From NCBI GenBank assembly GCA_049680625.1, contig JBAUID010000058.1, positions 62,001 through 126,000 of the forward strand: a DNA stretch of 64,000 bases, read 5' to 3'. Below are positions 16,811-25,269 of this stretch, in pieces; position 1 is the stretch's first letter, and each line of letters starts with the position of its first letter. Position numbers and translations under genes: made by a program. A model generated the notes under the pieces. The model was not told the origin of the DNA and ran no database searches. It worked only from the letters and a program-made list of their open reading frames with translations. This stretch comes from JAUIAI01 sp049680625 (GTDB lineage: Bacteria; Pseudomonadota; Gammaproteobacteria; Burkholderiales; Burkholderiaceae_E).

Positions 16811-19225
16811 ATGTCGGATGGCGGCGAGAATATGAATACAAATGTGGCGGGGCAGGAATTCATTGGTCCGGCAAGTCACCCGGAACTGGTGGACCAGACT
16901 GGCGGGCCGGTGGCCCTCGTTCCGAACCGGATTCCGACCAGAGGGCCAACCGGCGAGCGCTATATCGTTTCGTCAGAGTATGAGTACGCCGCCCCCCTGG
17001 ATTTATTGTGTGTACGTTTCGCGCTTAGTACCGTGCTTGAGCTTGGCCCTAAATTCAACCTGCGCCGGGACATTAATAATATCGTGACGCTGGCCGGCCG
17101 ATTTCTGGTCTGGCCCGAGCCGGTATTTGCCAAGCTGAAAGACTACCTGGTGCGTCGTTGTGCCGAGGCGCCCACCTGGACCGACGTGAACAAACTCTCC
17201 CTGGACGAGTTAATGGCTCGTCACGGCGTCTGGAACGGTTTGTACGACGACGGAACCTTCTATTACTACATTGACGAGTGGGTGAAGTTACACGCCAAAG
17301 ACCTGCTTGGGGTTTTTCAGACCACTATTGCCTGCCTTGACGGGCAACTGGCCAAGACTCGGATTCAACTGGTACAAAATATTGATATGCTGGCCACCGT
17401 GCTTGGCCTGAACCATGCAGAGCGATCCATTCTGATGCATGCATCGTTGTGTAAGTATCAGCGTGATTTGCGCCCCGTGCTGGTCGACTGTAAGGCGTCC
17501 AGCGCTCAGGAAGCCTATGGCATGTTTGCCCAGGTGCTTAGCCTGACAGTGGGCGATGTTGGTGGAGCGCTTAAGGCGGGCGGTCGTCTCGAGTCCCTGG
17601 GCTTGATCGAAACACCAATTGCAGAACATTCGATTACCGATCTGGGCGACTTAATGCGGGTATCCGAAAAGTTGCTGACAGTCCTGACCGCCGAATACAG
17701 GTCCGAGTCATCAATGATGGCGGCATTTACCCGACCGGCTGGCCATTCTGATCTGACCATGCAAGATTTTCCGCACGTTGATGACGATGCCCGCTATTTA
17801 TCCGCCTTACTCGATACTGCGGGGCACCAGCAGGAGCGTGGGGTTAACGTCTTGATTTACGGCCCCCCTGGCACCGGGAAAACCGAATTTGCAAAATTAG
17901 TATCGCAACAAGCCGGCCTTGAGTTATACGAGGTGGACTGTCTCGATAAAGACGGTAACAGCTTGTCCGGCAAAGAACGTTACCGGTCGTTGCAGGTATC
18001 CCAGGCTTTTCTGAAGGGCCGCAAGCGGGCAGCTATTCTGTTTGATGAAGTGGAGGATGTATTCCCTCCCGTGTCTGGTGATCCTGCCGGCTTGTTCGCT
18101 TCGGATGAACCGCGGTCACATTCAGTCAATGGTAAAGCCTGGGTGAACCAGACGCTGGAGCAAAATCCTGTACCGGTTGTGTGGATATCGAACGCAATCC
18201 ATCAGATTGATCCGGCCTATCGCCGACGGTTTCAGTTTCACCTGGAGCTAGCCAATCCACCGCAGCGGGTTCGTGAGAATATCGCCCGCAAGCATTTGGC
18301 GGAGCTGGGTGTTTCCGAAGAGTTTGTTACCAAGATCGCAGCACGAAAGAGTATTACCCCGGCTCAGATTCAATCGGCTAGCCGGTTTGCCCGGTTGACC
18401 CAGCGTTCTATTGACGACCCAATCGAGGCTTTAATCGAACGCCAGCTAGAGCATGCGGATAAAGCACTGGGTAATAAGGCTGACAATAACGAGTTTCGGG
18501 TGAATGTCACCGAATACGACCTGGATTTACTCAACGTTGAAACCCGGCACCCGATTCCAAAAATTATCACTGCCTTGCAAGAACGACCGCGGGCGACGTT
18601 GTGCTTCTTTGGTTTACCCGGTACTGGTAAAACGGCCCTGGCAGAACACATTGCAAAGACTATCGAGCGGCCGCTAATGATTAAGCGGGCCTCCGACCTG
18701 ATGAGTAAGTACGTGGGTGAAACAGAACAGCAAATGGCAGAGATGTTCGACAGTGCTACCCGCGAAGGCGCTGTTCTGCTTCTTGACGAAGCCGACAGCT
18801 TCCTGCAAAACCGGCAGATGGCGGTGCGTAACTACGAAGTCAGTGAAGTCAACGAGATGCTCCAGGGAATGGAGCGCTTCGATGGTATTTTCATTTGTAC
18901 AACTAACTTGTTCGACCGTATTGATGAAGCGGCCTTACGTCGGTTCTCGTTCAAAATAAAATTCAATCCGCTCGATGAAGCCCAGCGCTTGAAAATGTTT
19001 GTTGCTGAGGTGCTTGCTGGCGATGAGTCCAGGTTGTCAGACTCCCTGAGGGCACGGCTATTAAAGCTTGACCTGCTGGCACCTGGCGATTTTGCGGCAG
19101 TCAAGCGTCAGTATGTGTTGCTGGCCGAAGAGCCAAACCCAGAATCGTTTATTGAGCAACTGGAGCGTGAGCACGAGGTTAAGCCCGACGTGAAGTTCCG
19201 TCGCACACTGGGATTTACCCAATAA
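16811..19225 (+). CDS. Protein with two AAA ATPase modules
   Basis: 804 residues from ATG 16811; in-frame starts at 16745 (GTG), 16778 and 16832 are also possible and none has a strong ribosome binding site. The first ~325 residues are not recognised. AAA module 1 has Walker A GPPGTGKT (351-358) and Walker B FDEVED (411-416). Module 2 has Walker A GLPGTGKT (601-608), Walker B LLLDEAD (Asp659-Glu660) and an arginine-finger-like ALRRFSFKIKF. The layout recalls Cdc48-like remodelling ATPases, but there is no Cdc48 N-domain, and residues KYVGETEQQMAEMF in module 2 fit a substrate-threading pore region. Target unknown. It stands alone, divergent from gntR across a shared operator region, and is followed by a hairpin. 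Confidence 0.85.
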   Translation: MSDGGENMNTNVAGQEFIGPASHPELVDQTGGPVALVPNRIPTRGPTGERYIVSSEYEYAAPLDLLCVRFALSTVLELGPKFNLRRDINNIVTLAGRFLVWPEPVFAKLKDYLVRRCAEAPTWTDVNKLSLDELMARHGVWNGLYDDGTFYYYIDEWVKLHAKDLLGVFQTTIACLDGQLAKTRIQLVQNIDMLATVLGLNHAERSILMHASLCKYQRDLRPVLVDCKASSAQEAYGMFAQVLSLTVGDVGGALKAGGRLESLGLIETPIAEHSITDLGDLMRVSEKLLTVLTAEYRSESSMMAAFTRPAGHSDLTMQDFPHVDDDARYLSALLDTAGHQQERGVNVLIYGPPGTGKTEFAKLVSQQAGLELYEVDCLDKDGNSLSGKERYRSLQVSQAFLKGRKRAAILFDEVEDVFPPVSGDPAGLFASDEPRSHSVNGKAWVNQTLEQNPVPVVWISNAIHQIDPAYRRRFQFHLELANPPQRVRENIARKHLAELGVSEEFVTKIAARKSITPAQIQSASRFARLTQRSIDDPIEALIERQLEHADKALGNKADNNEFRVNVTEYDLDLLNVETRHPIPKIITALQERPRATLCFFGLPGTGKTALAEHIAKTIERPLMIKRASDLMSKYVGETEQQMAEMFDSATREGAVLLLDEADSFLQNRQMAVRNYEVSEVNEMLQGMERFDGIFICTTNLFDRIDEAALRRFSFKIKFNPLDEAQRLKMFVAEVLAGDESRLSDSLRARLLKLDLLAPGDFAAVKRQYVLLAEEPNPESFIEQLEREHEVKPDVKFRRTLGFTQ

Positions 19226-19244
19226 CCGACGAATAACGATGGAC

Positions 19245-19279
19245 CGGCGTCGGCATGCCTGCACCTGGTACCGACGCCG
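19245..19279. terminator. Hairpin downstream of the AAA ATPase gene
   Basis: A 9-bp perfect stem (cggcgtcgg 19245-19253, ccgacgccg 19271-19279) with a 17-base loop, 20 bp after the stop. No T-run follows, so it may be a Rho-dependent end or an mRNA-stabilising structure rather than a full intrinsic terminator. Confidence 0.4.
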
Positions 19280-19409
19280 TTCAGCAGGGTAAAACTACCG
19301 GCTATTCGCTCAGTGCGTCAATTTGTGATGGGGTTTACTGACTTTCTTTTAAGCTGAGCGCTACAAAAACAAATCATGGTCTGGCCAGGGTGACTAACCC
19401 AGAGGATTC

Positions 19410-21308
19410 ATGGTTAGCACCTCAGACGGGCGCAATAGTATCGCCCGCTTTTTAGTTTCGATCCCGCGTTCGATCCTGTTGATCCTGCATAAGGGCCGGA
19501 CAGTGGTCACGACTGCAGCTGTTAGTGTCGTGCTTGTGGCCTGTGGTCAAAGCGGTACGCCTACGTCCGGAGAAACCGGACTGGATGCGCAGGGTAACCC
19601 TACGACCCAGATCAAGTCGTCGTTGCCTGATGTCGGAACAACCCGAGCCGACGCAACACGATTGTTGCAACAGGCGACGTTTGGGCCAGCCGTAACCGAG
19701 GTCGACCGACTTGTTTCGACCGGCGTTTTTAAGTATCTCGACGAACAGTTTGAGCAGCCGGTTTCTCGGTTCACTTATACCCTGGCCGCAAATACGTATC
19801 GAAATCAGATCCACAGCACCAGCAGAACCGACTTCTGTAGTCAGTTCAGTGGCTTACAACATCAGTTTTGCTGGCGCGACTGGTTTTCGCATTTGCCTGT
19901 TCAGCGGGACTTCTTTCGTCAGGCGGTTAGCAATCCAGACCAGCTTCGGCAACGCCTTGCCTTTGCGCTTAGCCAGATCTTTGTTGTTTCGGCGCGAGAA
20001 GTACACGGTAGCTACGGTATTGCAAGATACCAGCAGTTATTACGCGACCACGCATTCAGTAATTTTCGAACCATTCTGGAGAAAGTGACCCTGTCTCCGG
20101 TGATGGGTGAATACCTGAATATGGTCAACAACGAGGGGAGTGACCCAAATGAAAACTATGCCCGCGAACTCCTTCAGTTGTTTTCGATTGGTACTTGTCT
20201 GCTCGAGCCAGACGCAAGCCTGAGTGGTGGTCAGTGTGAGGCAACGTATGACAACGAGATGGTTCGAAACTATGCGTACGCGCTGACCGGTTGGACGTAT
20301 CCGGTTGGCGGTTTCAACCCCTGGTGTCAGTCCGGGTGTAAAGGTTGGGCCAACCCGGTCTGGTATCAGGGCGAAATGCTTGCCGTTGCCGGCCAGCATG
20401 ACACGCAAGAGAGGCCTTTGTTGTCCGGGGTTGTTGCTGCTTCGGGACGCACTGGGCAGCAGGGATTGCAGGCGGTACTCGACTCGATCATGGCCCATCC
20501 CAACGTGGCACCTTTCGTCGGACGGCAGTTGATTCAGTTTCTGGTAACCAGTAATCCCTCTCCGGCTTATATCGCCAGGGTCAGCGCAGCGTTTAATCAG
20601 GGATCGTTCCAACATGCTGACGGGCAGGTTGGTAGCGGAATTAAAGGAGACATGAAAGCAACTATCGCGGCTATTTTGCTGGATCAGGAAGCCCGCGATC
20701 CGGTTGCTGCGTCTGGCCAGAACTACGGCCGACTGCGTGAACCGGTCATGATTATCACCGGGGTATTGCGTGCACTCAATGGGCGTACTGACGGGGTTGG
20801 ACTTGGTGAGTATGGCTGGGCACGTCAAATGGGCCAGTCCCCGTTTTATTCGCCGAGTGTGTTTAATTTCTACTCCCCGATGCAACCGCTCAGTGGCACG
20901 GATCTGGTCGCGCCGCGTTTTGGTATCGCTAATGCCAATACCAGCCTGGCTCGAATCAACTTTGCCAATGCCTTGGTTTATTGGTGGTATCGGGAAAATC
21001 ACGGCAGTGCGCCGGATCAATCAGTCCCTGGCGCAACCGGAACCCGGGTTCAATACGATCAGTTCGAGCAACTGATTACGTCCCCCGATGATTCTCTTTC
21101 GGGCTTAAGCGCATTGAATGACTTACTTGTTGATGGCCGCCTTAACCCTGCCGAGTTGCAAATCATTATGGGGGCAATGAACGAATGGACGCCGAATGAA
21201 GATAGCTGGCTGAAAAATGCCGGCCAGATGTCTCACTGGCGGCGTGAGCGTATCCGCACCGCTGTTTATCTGATCATCAGTTCTGCGCAGTACCAGGTAC
21301 AACGATGA
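19410..21308 (+). CDS. DUF1800 family lipoprotein
   Basis: 632 residues. The start ATG at 19410 follows AGAGGA. A signal segment ends in the lipobox LVAC (around residue 46), so the mature protein is predicted to be lipid-anchored. The body matches DUF1800: RADATRLLQQATFGP at the N-terminus, ENYARELLQLFSIG (a highly conserved block), YALTGWTYP and EPVMIITGVLRAL, then FYSPSVFNFYSPMQP near the end. DUF1800 proteins occur widely next to DUF1501 proteins but have no established activity. Here the DUF1501 start overlaps the stop by 4 bp (ATGA), the usual arrangement. The pair is probably an envelope-associated complex with exported parts. Seven or more Cys residues in the region CSQFSGLQHQFCW to CQSGCKG suggest disulphides. 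Confidence 0.88.
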   Translation: MVSTSDGRNSIARFLVSIPRSILLILHKGRTVVTTAAVSVVLVACGQSGTPTSGETGLDAQGNPTTQIKSSLPDVGTTRADATRLLQQATFGPAVTEVDRLVSTGVFKYLDEQFEQPVSRFTYTLAANTYRNQIHSTSRTDFCSQFSGLQHQFCWRDWFSHLPVQRDFFRQAVSNPDQLRQRLAFALSQIFVVSAREVHGSYGIARYQQLLRDHAFSNFRTILEKVTLSPVMGEYLNMVNNEGSDPNENYARELLQLFSIGTCLLEPDASLSGGQCEATYDNEMVRNYAYALTGWTYPVGGFNPWCQSGCKGWANPVWYQGEMLAVAGQHDTQERPLLSGVVAASGRTGQQGLQAVLDSIMAHPNVAPFVGRQLIQFLVTSNPSPAYIARVSAAFNQGSFQHADGQVGSGIKGDMKATIAAILLDQEARDPVAASGQNYGRLREPVMIITGVLRALNGRTDGVGLGEYGWARQMGQSPFYSPSVFNFYSPMQPLSGTDLVAPRFGIANANTSLARINFANALVYWWYRENHGSAPDQSVPGATGTRVQYDQFEQLITSPDDSLSGLSALNDLLVDGRLNPAELQIIMGAMNEWTPNEDSWLKNAGQMSHWRRERIRTAVYLIISSAQYQVQR

Positions 21309-22714
21309 AAACACGACACTTAAATCAATCCAGACGGCGGTTCCTGCGGTCAACTGCAGGCGCGGTGGCGCTTGGCGGTGGCGCCGGTTTGTTGCCGTTC
21401 AACGCAGCGGCTCAAAGCGGAGGTTATCGAGCCCTTGTGTGCTTGTTTATGTACGGCGGCAACGATGGTATCAACATGACGCCGCCGGTTGAGGCTGATG
21501 CGTATCGGCGATACCAGGGCGTTCGTGGGTCCCTCGCTTTGTCGGCCGGTAATATCATCGATCTCAATGGCAGTATCGGTTTACATCATGCGATGCAAGA
21601 TCTGGTCCCGTATTGGGATAGCGGGTCAATGGCGATTATCAATAACGTTGGCGTGCTGAGTCGGCCAACCTCGCAGGCGGATTTTTTCGCCTGGCGGAGC
21701 CGGACGGATAACGACTACGTGCCGGACAATTTGTTTTCGCATTCTGACCAGCAGGTATTGTGGGAAACCGGATCAGTCAGTTCATTGACACGCACTGGTT
21801 GGGGTGGCCGGCTAATGGAAGCCCTGGGGGCTTCGGCCCCCGTGTACGGCTTTGGAAAAAGCTCACGCTTTGGCGAGGGGCAGTTCTCGCAGCCATTGTC
21901 ATTGCCGCCTGCGGGCAGCCAACTTGGATTGCAAGGCTATAACAACGATAACCGCTGGGCCGATGCACGCTTTAACGCGCTTGCCGAGCTTGTTGGTCAG
22001 GGCAATACCAACCTGCTGCAAACCGGGTTTTCCCACTCGCAGTTCTCAGCTTTCGAAACCAGCGCGCTGCTCGGTGACATTCTTGAACAAACGCCTGCCG
22101 GTGGGGTGGCTGACCCAAGTAACCCGCAATTGTCAGAAGCTTTTCGACATTTTGCCGGTGATAGTGATAACCCATTAAGTCGCCAGTTATACCAGGTGGC
22201 CAAAATGATTCACAATCGAAATGCCATTGGCGGTAACCGCCACTTGTTCTTTGTCAGCCTGGATGGGTTCGATCATCACGGTGGTCAGTTGGGCAAGCAA
22301 CAGGCGTTGCTGGCGACTGTTGGCCAGTCGCTGGCCTCGTTCCAGGCGGCCATGCAGGCGCTTAACTTGGGGGGCGACGTCACCTTATTCACCGAATCTG
22401 ATTTTGGTCGTACATTTAAACCCAATAATAGTGGCGGCACTGATCATGGCTGGGGTAATCAGCATCTGGTTCTCGGTGGGGCTGTGGCTGGTGGACAGAC
22501 TTACGGTAACTACCCGTCACTGGAGCTTGGTGGCCCGGACGATTCGGGCGAAAAGCCGTGGGAGCACCAGGGGCGCTGGATCCCGGGAACTTCAGTTGAT
22601 CAATATCTGGCCACGCTGGGCCAGTGGTTTGCGCCGGAACTTGGAGAAAATATCTTCCGGGTGCTGCCAAATCTGCGCCGGTTTGAGCAGCCAACAATTG
22701 CACTGATGCGCTAG
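21305..22714 (+). CDS. DUF1501 family protein, Tat-exported
   Basis: 469 residues. The N-terminus has a textbook twin-arginine signal (SRRRFLRSTAGAVALGGGAGLL, cleavage near AAA-QSGG), so the folded protein is probably exported. The body belongs to the DUF1501 group, related to the alkaline phosphatase/sulfatase fold: LVCLFMYGGNDGINM at the start, LHHAMQDLVPYWDSGSMAIINNVGV, then SLDGFDHHGGQ and TESDFGRTFKPNNSGGTDHGWGNQHLVLGGAV near the end. The conserved Asp/His residues in these blocks could bind metal. No reaction is established. Translation is coupled to the DUF1800 gene by a 4-bp overlap, and the two products very probably work together. Confidence 0.9.
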   Translation: MKTRHLNQSRRRFLRSTAGAVALGGGAGLLPFNAAAQSGGYRALVCLFMYGGNDGINMTPPVEADAYRRYQGVRGSLALSAGNIIDLNGSIGLHHAMQDLVPYWDSGSMAIINNVGVLSRPTSQADFFAWRSRTDNDYVPDNLFSHSDQQVLWETGSVSSLTRTGWGGRLMEALGASAPVYGFGKSSRFGEGQFSQPLSLPPAGSQLGLQGYNNDNRWADARFNALAELVGQGNTNLLQTGFSHSQFSAFETSALLGDILEQTPAGGVADPSNPQLSEAFRHFAGDSDNPLSRQLYQVAKMIHNRNAIGGNRHLFFVSLDGFDHHGGQLGKQQALLATVGQSLASFQAAMQALNLGGDVTLFTESDFGRTFKPNNSGGTDHGWGNQHLVLGGAVAGGQTYGNYPSLELGGPDDSGEKPWEHQGRWIPGTSVDQYLATLGQWFAPELGENIFRVLPNLRRFEQPTIALMR

Positions 22715-22826
22715 CAGCCAGGCTGACGCGGACATCGAGTACAGTGGCGGCCGGCATAAGCTTCTCGTCGTAACTTCCTCGTAATATCCTCTTCGTATTC
22801 AGAATACCCGCACAGGAAACCGGTCT

Positions 22827-23492
22827 ATGAAGTTCCAAGACGCCGCCAACCGCTGGAACGAGCGCTATCAGCAAGCGGATTCGCCACTGTTCGGTGAGGC
22901 GCCCAATGCCTGGCTGGCCGCTCATGCACCAATGTTATCGGCCAATTCTGAAGTCTTGTGTATTGCTGATGGCCAGGGGCGCAATGGTTTGCATCTCGCA
23001 TCTCTTGGCCATTATGTCGTCGCCTTCGATCTCTCTGATGTCGCCATTACGTCTTTGAAAGAACAAGCGCAACGGCGCGGCCTGGACATCGACGCAAGGG
23101 TGAACTCAATTGACGACTGGGAATGGCCCGAGCACCAATACGATGCCGTGGTGGCGATCTTTATCCAGTTTGCCGACCCGGCCAGTCGGGCGCAGCTGTT
23201 TAAGAACGTGGCTCGCGCGCTGAAACCCGGAGGTTTGTTCGTCATCGAAGGCTACGGCATGCGTCAGTTGCGCTATCAGACCGGGGGCCCCGGCGTCGCA
23301 GAAAACCTGTATCACGCGCAACTTGTTGCCGAGAGTTTTCCGCAATGGTCAGTTCTGGCAAGTCGTGATGCCGATGTCGTCCTGGCTGAAGGTCGTGGTC
23401 ACGCCGGTCAGTCTCATGTCATTTCTTCGGTGATTCGTTCTCCAGCTGATTCTTCGCCGTTAGCGCCGATCGAATCGCGACCCAGACGCTGA
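22827..23492 (+). CDS. Class I SAM-dependent methyltransferase
   Basis: 221 residues; the ATG at 22827 follows AGGAAA. The SAM-binding fold is clear: motif I VLCIADGQGRNGLHLASLGH, the acidic end of strand 2 in VVAFDLS, motif post-I around DARVNSIDDW, and ARALKPGGLFVIEGYG. The type resembles small-molecule methyltransferases of the TehB/thiopurine group; the N-terminus NRWNERYQQADSPLFGEAPNAWL fits that group. The substrate is unknown. The last 74 bp overlap the 3' end of the convergent lipase-like gene, an unusually long convergent overlap. Confidence 0.87.
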   Translation: MKFQDAANRWNERYQQADSPLFGEAPNAWLAAHAPMLSANSEVLCIADGQGRNGLHLASLGHYVVAFDLSDVAITSLKEQAQRRGLDIDARVNSIDDWEWPEHQYDAVVAIFIQFADPASRAQLFKNVARALKPGGLFVIEGYGMRQLRYQTGGPGVAENLYHAQLVAESFPQWSVLASRDADVVLAEGRGHAGQSHVISSVIRSPADSSPLAPIESRPRR

Positions 23493-24387
23493 GCCGGTAA
23501 ATAAGGTCTACATGACCCAGGCCGCGGAAAAACACCACTTTGGATCCGGGCAGTGTCTGAATTGATGCCGGCGCTATGATGTTGTCGTCGGTGCTGACAA
23601 TAGTTGAGAACAATTGCCCGGTCTGGTCCGACTCTGTTGCCGCCAGCTTGCGCAACCACTCGCTGTTCAGGTTGAGTTCCCGGGCCAAAGGTGTAAATGC
23701 TATCCGGGCAAGCCATGTGCCCTGATGAGGGCTGCCCACCGTGATCACCCGGCTTATTGACGCGCTTCCATAGTCGCGCAGATAGGCGCGGATGGCCACC
23801 CCACCCATGCTGTGCCCGATCAGCGCTACCTGGGAGGCCCCCGTCTGGTTCTTCAGGTCGTTTACCGCCGCATCAATCTGTCCCGTTAGTAAATCGATGG
23901 ATTCTGTCAGCGGTTCTAGGTTCGGCGCGGTGATCGCATAACCCTGACCCGCTAGCCAGCTTGCAAATGGGCGCCAGACAGCGCGGTTACACGTATAGCC
24001 GTGTAGCAAGACCACTGGCGTTTTCGAAAAATCCCGGCCGCTCGCCAGGGGACGGTGGCCAAAAAAGGGGATGGCGAAAAAAAACGTTCGCCAGGCGCTG
24101 GGTACCTCGACCAGCCAGGTGACAAGTAAGGGCAGCGCGGTTCCGAGGACGGGATAAGCAGCCAAAACCGGCCGGGCAGCATTCAGGCGGCTCACCAGGG
24201 CAAACTCCACCCCAAGTACCAGGGCGTGGCCGCCAAAAACAGTCACCAGCCCGAGGATAACGGCCGCTGGCCCGGAAACAGCGCCAAGCAGGTGAAAACC
24301 GGTAGCCAGCAGGCCAGCGGCCAGCAGGGCTGCCAGTAAGATCATGCGATACAGTCGAGCGGCCAAATGAGCATCCTTTTTTTTCAT
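23419..24387 (-). CDS. Membrane-anchored alpha/beta hydrolase, lipase-like
   Basis: 322 residues. About three hydrophobic segments fill residues 10-100, so the enzyme should be membrane-anchored. The catalytic part starts with VVLLHGYTCNRAVWRPFASWL (oxyanion His-Gly) and has the nucleophile elbow GHSMGG, VGSPHQGTWLAR, typical of triacylglycerol lipases and PGAP1-like esterases; acid and His are likely in STDDNIIAP and GLGHVDLIY. Likely role: hydrolysis of a lipid or ester in the envelope. The ATG at 24387 follows AAGAAG. The 3' end overlaps the methyltransferase gene by 74 bp. Upstream lies the promoter region of the rpsF operon. Confidence 0.87.
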   Translation of the reverse strand: MKKKDAHLAARLYRMILLAALLAAGLLATGFHLLGAVSGPAAVILGLVTVFGGHALVLGVEFALVSRLNAARPVLAAYPVLGTALPLLVTWLVEVPSAWRTFFFAIPFFGHRPLASGRDFSKTPVVLLHGYTCNRAVWRPFASWLAGQGYAITAPNLEPLTESIDLLTGQIDAAVNDLKNQTGASQVALIGHSMGGVAIRAYLRDYGSASISRVITVGSPHQGTWLARIAFTPLARELNLNSEWLRKLAATESDQTGQLFSTIVSTDDNIIAPASIQTLPGSKVVFFRGLGHVDLIYRLSVWVAIRSALTAKNQLENESPKK

Positions 24388-24660
24388 TCTTCTTAACAGC
24401 TTGCGAAGCTAATGAACCAGCGGGTGTGCTGACCCTCCTCAATCCAAAGTCGGTGGGCCTAAATGGATGCTGGCGGCCCGGCTCTCGAGTGTATATACTC
24501 TTGCGTTCCTTGCTGCCCGGGGTCAGACGCGCACCCAGGCAGCCAACGTCCACAAGGAAGATTACACCAGCCGTCACCACCGTTTTTTTGTATTTTTTTG
24601 CACATTCATGGCTAAAACATTGATTGCAAAAAAGTGCCGCACTAAGTTGGGCTGACCGCC

Positions 24661-24698
24661 TTTTACGCTGATAGTTTACTTTTACGCTGATAGTTTGC
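24661..24698. repeat. 19-bp tandem duplication upstream of rpsF
   Basis: Two adjacent copies of ttttacgctgatagttt plus two bases (24661-24679 and 24680-24698), differing at one base. It lies 80 bp before the rpsF start, where promoter elements are expected. Confidence 0.85.
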
Positions 24699-24755
24699 AT
24701 TGAGACGTAAAGATTTGGTTCGGTTGGCCCGCACGGATGGTGTCGTGTCGATGTG

Positions 24756-24774
24756 ATCTCCTCACACAGGAGAT
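24756..24774 (+). promoter_or_regulatory. Hairpin masking the rpsF ribosome binding site
   Basis: ATCTCCT (24756-24762), a five-base loop CACAC, and AGGAGAT (24768-24774) form a perfect 7-bp stem that pairs the whole Shine-Dalgarno sequence AGGAG, three bases before the ATG. Operons of this type are known to be autoregulated by the S6:S18 complex on their leader RNA; I infer a related translational switch. The longer fold was not modelled. Confidence 0.6.
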
Positions 24775-24777
24775 TTT

Positions 24778-25242
24778 ATGCGTCACTACGAGATAGTGTT
24801 TATTGTCCACCCCGATCAGTCTGAGCAGGTTCCTGCCATGATCGAGCGTTACAAGACTCTGGTTACCGGCCAAAAAGGTGCGGTTCATCGGGTCGAAGAC
24901 TGGGGCCGTCGTCAGCTGGCCTACCTGATCCAGAAAGTTGCCAAAGCCCACTACGTGTTGATGAACGTCGAGTGCGAGCCAGCCACTATTGCTGAACTCG
25001 AGCACGGCTTTAAATTCAATGATGCAGTATTACGCCATATGACGGTCTCAATGAAGAAAGCGACGACTGGTGCTTCGCCGATGTGGAAGCAGATTCAGAA
25101 AGAAGAGTCACGCAAAGCCGCTGAGCCTGTAGCCACGCCTAGGGCTGCCGACGACACTGACGACACTGACGACACTGACGACACTGAAAAAGCCGAAGTC
25201 GTTAGTGAAGCCAAGGCTGGCGCAACGGAAACCCGGGAATAA
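24778..25242 (+). CDS. rpsF: 30S ribosomal protein S6
   Basis: 154 residues, against about 95-135 in most bacteria. S6 binds the central domain of 16S rRNA together with S18. The conserved fold runs from MRHYEIVFIVHPDQSEQV to FNDAVLRHMTVSMKKA with the typical motif RVEDWGRRQLAYLIQKVAKAHY. The C-terminal ~50 residues are an acidic, low-complexity tail containing four D-D-T units encoded by a 9-bp tandem repeat (25150-25185). E. coli S6 also has an acidic tail that receives extra glutamates, so a charged tail is not strange, but the repeat is unusual. First gene of the rpsF-priB-rpsR-rplI group; AGGAG three bases upstream is held in a hairpin. Confidence 0.97.
   Translation: MRHYEIVFIVHPDQSEQVPAMIERYKTLVTGQKGAVHRVEDWGRRQLAYLIQKVAKAHYVLMNVECEPATIAELEHGFKFNDAVLRHMTVSMKKATTGASPMWKQIQKEESRKAAEPVATPRAADDTDDTDDTDDTEKAEVVSEAKAGATETRE
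25150..25185. repeat. 9-bp repeat x4 in the rpsF tail
   Basis: Four exact copies of gacgacact, encoding D-D-T repeats in the S6 C-terminal tail. The unit is in frame, so copy number can vary without breaking the protein. Confidence 0.95.
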
Positions 25243-25269
25243 CAGCTGGCATGTGGAGTGTCTGATTGC

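Larger units (their letters stand above)
24388..24777. promoter_or_regulatory. 390-bp divergent region upstream of rpsF
   Basis: No gene is seen here. It should carry the rpsF operon promoter and the promoter of the divergent lipase-like gene, but I cannot point to a convincing -35/-10 pair. It holds a 19-bp tandem duplication at 24661-24698 and a hairpin that masks the rpsF ribosome binding site at 24756-24774. Confidence 0.5.

Noticed and set aside
20040..21020. A 326-residue minus-strand open frame inside the DUF1800 gene
   Set aside because: Antisense shadow; composition and lack of motifs do not support a gene, and the plus-strand DUF1800 blocks are clear.
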